From the NCBI RefSeq assembly GCF_019710635.1, contig NZ_JAIFZS010000001.1:62001-126000 (forward strand): 64,000 nucleotides of DNA, in the 5' to 3' direction. Positions 61,131 through 64,000 of this stretch are shown here, piece by piece (positions within the stretch are counted from its first letter, which is position 1; every line of letters begins with the position of its first letter). This stretch comes from Mycolicibacterium xanthum (GTDB taxonomy: Bacteria > Actinomycetota > Actinomycetes > Mycobacteriales > Mycobacteriaceae). The notes below the pieces were generated by a model. The model did no database searches. It was given only the letters and a program-made list of their open reading frames with translations, and was not told where the DNA came from. The position numbers and the translations under genes were made by a program.

Positions 61131-62681
61131 TCAGCCGGTGTGCTCGTACAGCCGCCGCACCGTGTCGATCGTGTCGGCCTCGGCGGCGGTCTTGTCGTCG
61201 CGGTAGCGCAGCACCCGGGCGAATCGCAGCGCCATTCCGCCGGGGTAGCGCGACGACGTCTGGATGCCGTCGAACGCGATCTCGACCACCTGCTCGGGCC
61301 GTAGCGGGACCACGTACGAATCGGTCTCGCCGTCGGCCAGCGCAAAGAATCGTTGCGTCTGCCAGGCCAGCATCTCGTCGGTCATACCCTTGAATGTCTT
61401 GCCCAGCATCACGTATTCGCCCGTTGCGGGGTCACGGGCGCCCAGGTGAATGTTGGACAGCTTGCCGGTGCGGCGCCCGGAGCCCCACTCGACGGCGAGG
61501 ACGACCAGGTCGAGGGTGTGCACGGGTTTGACCTTCAGCCAGCCCGCCCCGCGCCTGCCCGCCTCGTACGGGGCGGCCGGCGATTTCGCCATGATCCCCT
61601 CGTGGCCGGCGGCCAGGGTGGCGGCCAGGAACTCCCCGGCGGCATCGGCATCGGCCGTCAGCAGGCGGTCGACCCGCTGCTGCGCGGGCGTGACCGCGTC
61701 CAGCGTGGCGATCCGTTCGGTGGCGGGACGGTCCAGCAGATCGGTGCCGTCGGCGTGCAGCACGTCGAAGAAGAACACGGACAGGTGCGGGACATCGGAG
61801 CCGGTCCCGTCCGGCCGGCCGCGCCTCCCGAAACGTGACGCGGTGATCTGGAAGCGGTGCGGGCGACCGTCGGGTCTCAGCGCGATCGCCTCCGCGTCGG
61901 CGATCAGCTCGGTGACCGGCAGGGCGAGCGCGGCGTCCACGACCTCGGGCAGGCGCGCGGTCACGTCGTCGAGGCTGCGGGTGAAGATCGAGACCGCATC
62001 GCCGCTGCGGTGGATCTGCACCCGGGCACCGTCCAGCTTGGCTTCGAACAGCGCGGGCCCGCCCAGCCGGTCGAGGGCATCGGCGACGCCGGTCGCGGTC
62101 TGCGCGAGCATCGGGCCCACGGGTGTGCCGACCCGCAGGGTGATCCGGTCCAGCGCGGCGGCGCCGCCCGTCATCGCCGCGGCAGCCACCGCAGGCAGGT
62201 CGCCGCTGAGCATCGCCGCCCGGCGCACCGCGGGCGCCGACGCGTCGAAGGCCCTGCCGACGGCATCGGCCATCACGCCGACCAGCGCGCCCTGGCGCAG
62301 CTCACCGGTGAGCAGCCGGCTGAGGAAGGTCTGCTCCGGTTCGGTCGCCGCGCCGAACAACTCGCCCACCAGCCGGGCCCGGTGCGCCCGCGATCCCTTG
62401 CCCGTCGTGGCGCCGATCGCGGTGAACGCGTCGTCCACGCCGAGCACCGTCAGGCCCGGCTGCGCCGCCGGCCGGGGCAGGGCACGCAACGCCGCCCAAC
62501 CGACGCCGATCTGACGCTGGGTGAGCTCGCCGGACAACCAGGACACCACGACCGCCACCTCTCGCGGGTCTCCGGCGGCCGCGGCGAGCCGCAGCAGGTC
62601 GGCGAGGCGCGCGATCTTGGCCAGCCGCGCCGATGACGCCGCGACCACAGCGGACGCGTCCGCGACCTCTACCAGCAGCAC
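61131..62681 (-). CDS. ligB: ATP-dependent DNA ligase
   Basis: 516-residue ATP-dependent DNA ligase of the LigB type found in mycobacteria. An N-terminal DNA-binding domain (about 1-185) is followed by the nucleotidyltransferase domain with [10 protein letters not shown], where Lys215 takes AMP. Later motifs are [35 protein letters not shown] and an OB-fold end with [11 protein letters not shown]. It seals nicks using ATP, besides the essential NAD-dependent LigA. It is probably a conserved chromosomal gene marking the edge of the catabolic block. The gene symbol is by family recognition. Confidence 0.88.
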   Translation of the reverse strand: MLLVEVADASAVVAASSARLAKIARLADLLRLAAAAGDPREVAVVVSWLSGELTQRQIGVGWAALRALPRPAAQPGLTVLGVDDAFTAIGATTGKGSRAHRARLVGELFGAATEPEQTFLSRLLTGELRQGALVGVMADAVGRAFDASAPAVRRAAMLSGDLPAVAAAAMTGGAAALDRITLRVGTPVGPMLAQTATGVADALDRLGGPALFEAKLDGARVQIHRSGDAVSIFTRSLDDVTARLPEVVDAALALPVTELIADAEAIALRPDGRPHRFQITASRFGRRGRPDGTGSDVPHLSVFFFDVLHADGTDLLDRPATERIATLDAVTPAQQRVDRLLTADADAAGEFLAATLAAGHEGIMAKSPAAPYEAGRRGAGWLKVKPVHTLDLVVLAVEWGSGRRTGKLSNIHLGARDPATGEYVMLGKTFKGMTDEMLAWQTQRFFALADGETDSYVVPLRPEQVVEIAFDGIQTSSRYPGGMALRFARVLRYRDDKTAAEADTIDTVRRLYEHTG

Positions 62682-62718
62682 CTCACCAGCCTGGCACGGG
62701 GCACCGACAGGGCGGCCG

Positions 62719-64000
62719 TCACGTCACCGCGAACGTGACCGAGTGCCAGCCGGTGGCGCCGTCGGGTGCAGGATCGGCCCGTTCCTCGGTCTGGGTGTAG
62801 CCGCTGTTGTCGGTGGCGCGCACGGTGATGGTGTGCAGCCCGGTGGTCTCGGCGGTCCAGTCCAGGCTCCACAGCCGCCAGGTGTCGTTGGAATGGTGGT
62901 CGCCCAATGTGGCCTTCTGCCAACGGCCGTCGCCGCCCGGGCCGTCGATACGCACCTCGACGTCGCGCACGCCGCGGTTCTGGGCCCAGGCCACACCGCC
63001 GAACGTCACCGGGCCGACGGGTACGTCCTGGCCGCTGCGCGGGACGTCGACGCGCGACTCGGTCTTGATCGGGCCCCGCGCCGACCAGCCCAGCCGCGTC
63101 CAGTAGGCCTCGGCCCGGTCGAAGCGGGTCAGCTCGAGGTCGACCACCCATTTGGTGGCCGACACGTAGCCGTAGAGGCCGGGCACGACGAGGCGGGCCG
63201 GATAACCGTGCTCGACGGGCAACGGTTCGCCGTTCATCCCCACCGCCAGCATTGCATCGCCCTCGGTGAGCGCCTCGACGGGGGTGCCCGCGGTCCAGCC
63301 GTCGATCGACATGGACAGCACCATGTCGGCATCGGGCCGCACGCCGGCGTCGGCGAGCAGGTCGCGGACCCGGTAGCCGGTCCACACTGCGTTCGAAATC
63401 AGTTCGCCACCAACGGGATTGGACACACAGGTCAGCGTCACCGCCTGCTCCACCACCTCGAAGCGATCCAGATCCTCCCAACGGTAGGTGATCTCGCGGT
63501 CCACCATTCCGTGGATGCGCAACTCCCACTCCGTCCGGCTGAGCTGCGGGACCACCAACGCGGTGTCGATCCGGTAGAAGTCGGCGTTGGCGGTCACGAA
63601 CGACGGCAGATCAACACCGTTGGGCTGCACCGACTCCGCGATCGGCGGAGCGGCGATGTCGACCTCCGGCAGCGCGAAGCCCCGGCGTTCTCCGGCCACC
63701 GATGACGTCAGCCTGGTGATCACCACGCCGGCCACGCCGCTGGCCACGCCCGCGGCGAGCAGGCCCAGCGTGATCAGGGAGCGGCGCCTGCCACGGTCGG
63801 TGCCGTCACCTGAGTCGGTGGAGTCGCCGGTCGGCTCCGTAGGCTCGTCGAGGCGATCCGGCACCAGCCGGCGCAGCACGGCGACCCCGCACCCGGCGCC
63901 CACGATCGTGGGCACGATGTCGAGCAGCGACGTCTCGGCCCGGGCCAGCACCGCGGCGCAGCCCAGGGCGCCGGCGGCGACGATCATGGCGCTGCCGACC
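62719..64000 (-). CDS. Sulfite-oxidase-like molybdopterin protein (partial)
   Basis: The gene runs off the right edge: the frame continues upstream of the ATG at 63987 to the window end, so the N-terminus is missing. The visible part has hydrophobic segments near the start ([13 protein letters not shown] type), a Mo-cofactor domain with Cys in [11 protein letters not shown] as the metal ligand, and an immunoglobulin-like dimerisation domain ending [11 protein letters not shown]. It is a membrane-anchored member of the sulfite oxidase/YedY fold, with its catalytic domain probably outside the membrane. Oxidation or reduction substrate is unknown. Confidence 0.85.
   Translation of the reverse strand, partial: VGSAMIVAAGALGCAAVLARAETSLLDIVPTIVGAGCGVAVLRRLVPDRLDEPTEPTGDSTDSGDGTDRGRRRSLITLGLLAAGVASGVAGVVITRLTSSVAGERRGFALPEVDIAAPPIAESVQPNGVDLPSFVTANADFYRIDTALVVPQLSRTEWELRIHGMVDREITYRWEDLDRFEVVEQAVTLTCVSNPVGGELISNAVWTGYRVRDLLADAGVRPDADMVLSMSIDGWTAGTPVEALTEGDAMLAVGMNGEPLPVEHGYPARLVVPGLYGYVSATKWVVDLELTRFDRAEAYWTRLGWSARGPIKTESRVDVPRSGQDVPVGPVTFGGVAWAQNRGVRDVEVRIDGPGGDGRWQKATLGDHHSNDTWRLWSLDWTAETTGLHTITVRATDNSGYTQTEERADPAPDGATGWHSVTFAVT

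Overview
The window is a 64 kb piece of a high-GC actinobacterial chromosome. The very large set of CoA-dependent lipid-degradation genes, three P450s, two F420-type luciferase-like oxidoreductases, a mycofactocin-type SDR, a KshA-like Rieske oxygenase and an ATP-dependent DNA ligase of the LigB type all point to Mycobacterium or a close relative (Mycolicibacterium, Rhodococcus-like). Gene density is high, with many 1-8 base stop/start overlaps that indicate translationally coupled operons. No rRNA, tRNA, IS element or CRISPR array was seen.

Layout. 1-525: no convincing gene. 526-3317: MaoC hydratase, FMO-type monooxygenase and a coupled alpha/beta hydrolase. 3311-5339 (minus): mycofactocin-type SDR and an acyl-CoA dehydrogenase, divergent from 5436-10522 (plus): SDR, thiolase, acyl-CoA dehydrogenase, GntR regulator, CoA-transferase. 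10526-17452 (minus): one six-gene operon of three crotonases followed by three AMP-forming acyl-CoA ligases. 17560-20476 (plus): GntR, crotonase, thiolase. 20599-21363 (minus): TetR regulator, divergent from 21631-24243 (crotonase, SDR, DapA-like lyase). 24321-31179 (plus): crotonase, amidohydrolase, ligase, second amidohydrolase, and two adjacent acyl-CoA dehydrogenases. 31231-33201 (minus): a thiolase-like protein and a VapBC pair. 33438-39527: membrane acyltransferase, thioesterase, P450, NYN-domain protein and molybdopterin oxidoreductase. 39598-47828: CoA-transferase, ALDH, P450, ALDH, ligase, isochorismatase-like protein. 47825-54345: Rieske oxygenase (minus), divergent from a plus operon of BVMO, hydrolase, APH-type kinase, SnoaL-like protein and LLM oxidoreductase. 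54402-59539: carboxyltransferase, LLM oxidoreductase, P450, amidohydrolase. 59654-64000 (minus): MFS transporter, DNA ligase, and a sulfite-oxidase-like protein cut by the window edge.

How the parts may work together (inference). The central block looks like one pathway for taking apart a cyclic or branched hydrophobic substrate. P450s, the Rieske enzyme and flavin monooxygenases would oxidise it, hydrolases would open esters or lactones, ligases and CoA-transferases would activate the acids, and dehydrogenases, crotonases, SDRs and thiolases would shorten them. No classical steroid-ring genes (kstD, hsaA-D) or mce transport genes are present, so the substrate cannot be named from sequence.

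The strongest unexpected signal is regulatory. About ten copies of an inverted repeat, TTACYGTAA-N3-TTACRGTAA, lie upstream of transcription units between about 17.5 and 59.6 kb, including in front of the resident TetR gene. This defines a candidate regulon. Two families of long perfect palindromes at convergent gene ends, and a four-copy 26-bp tandem repeat carrying stop codons for both flanking genes, are further structures worth checking.
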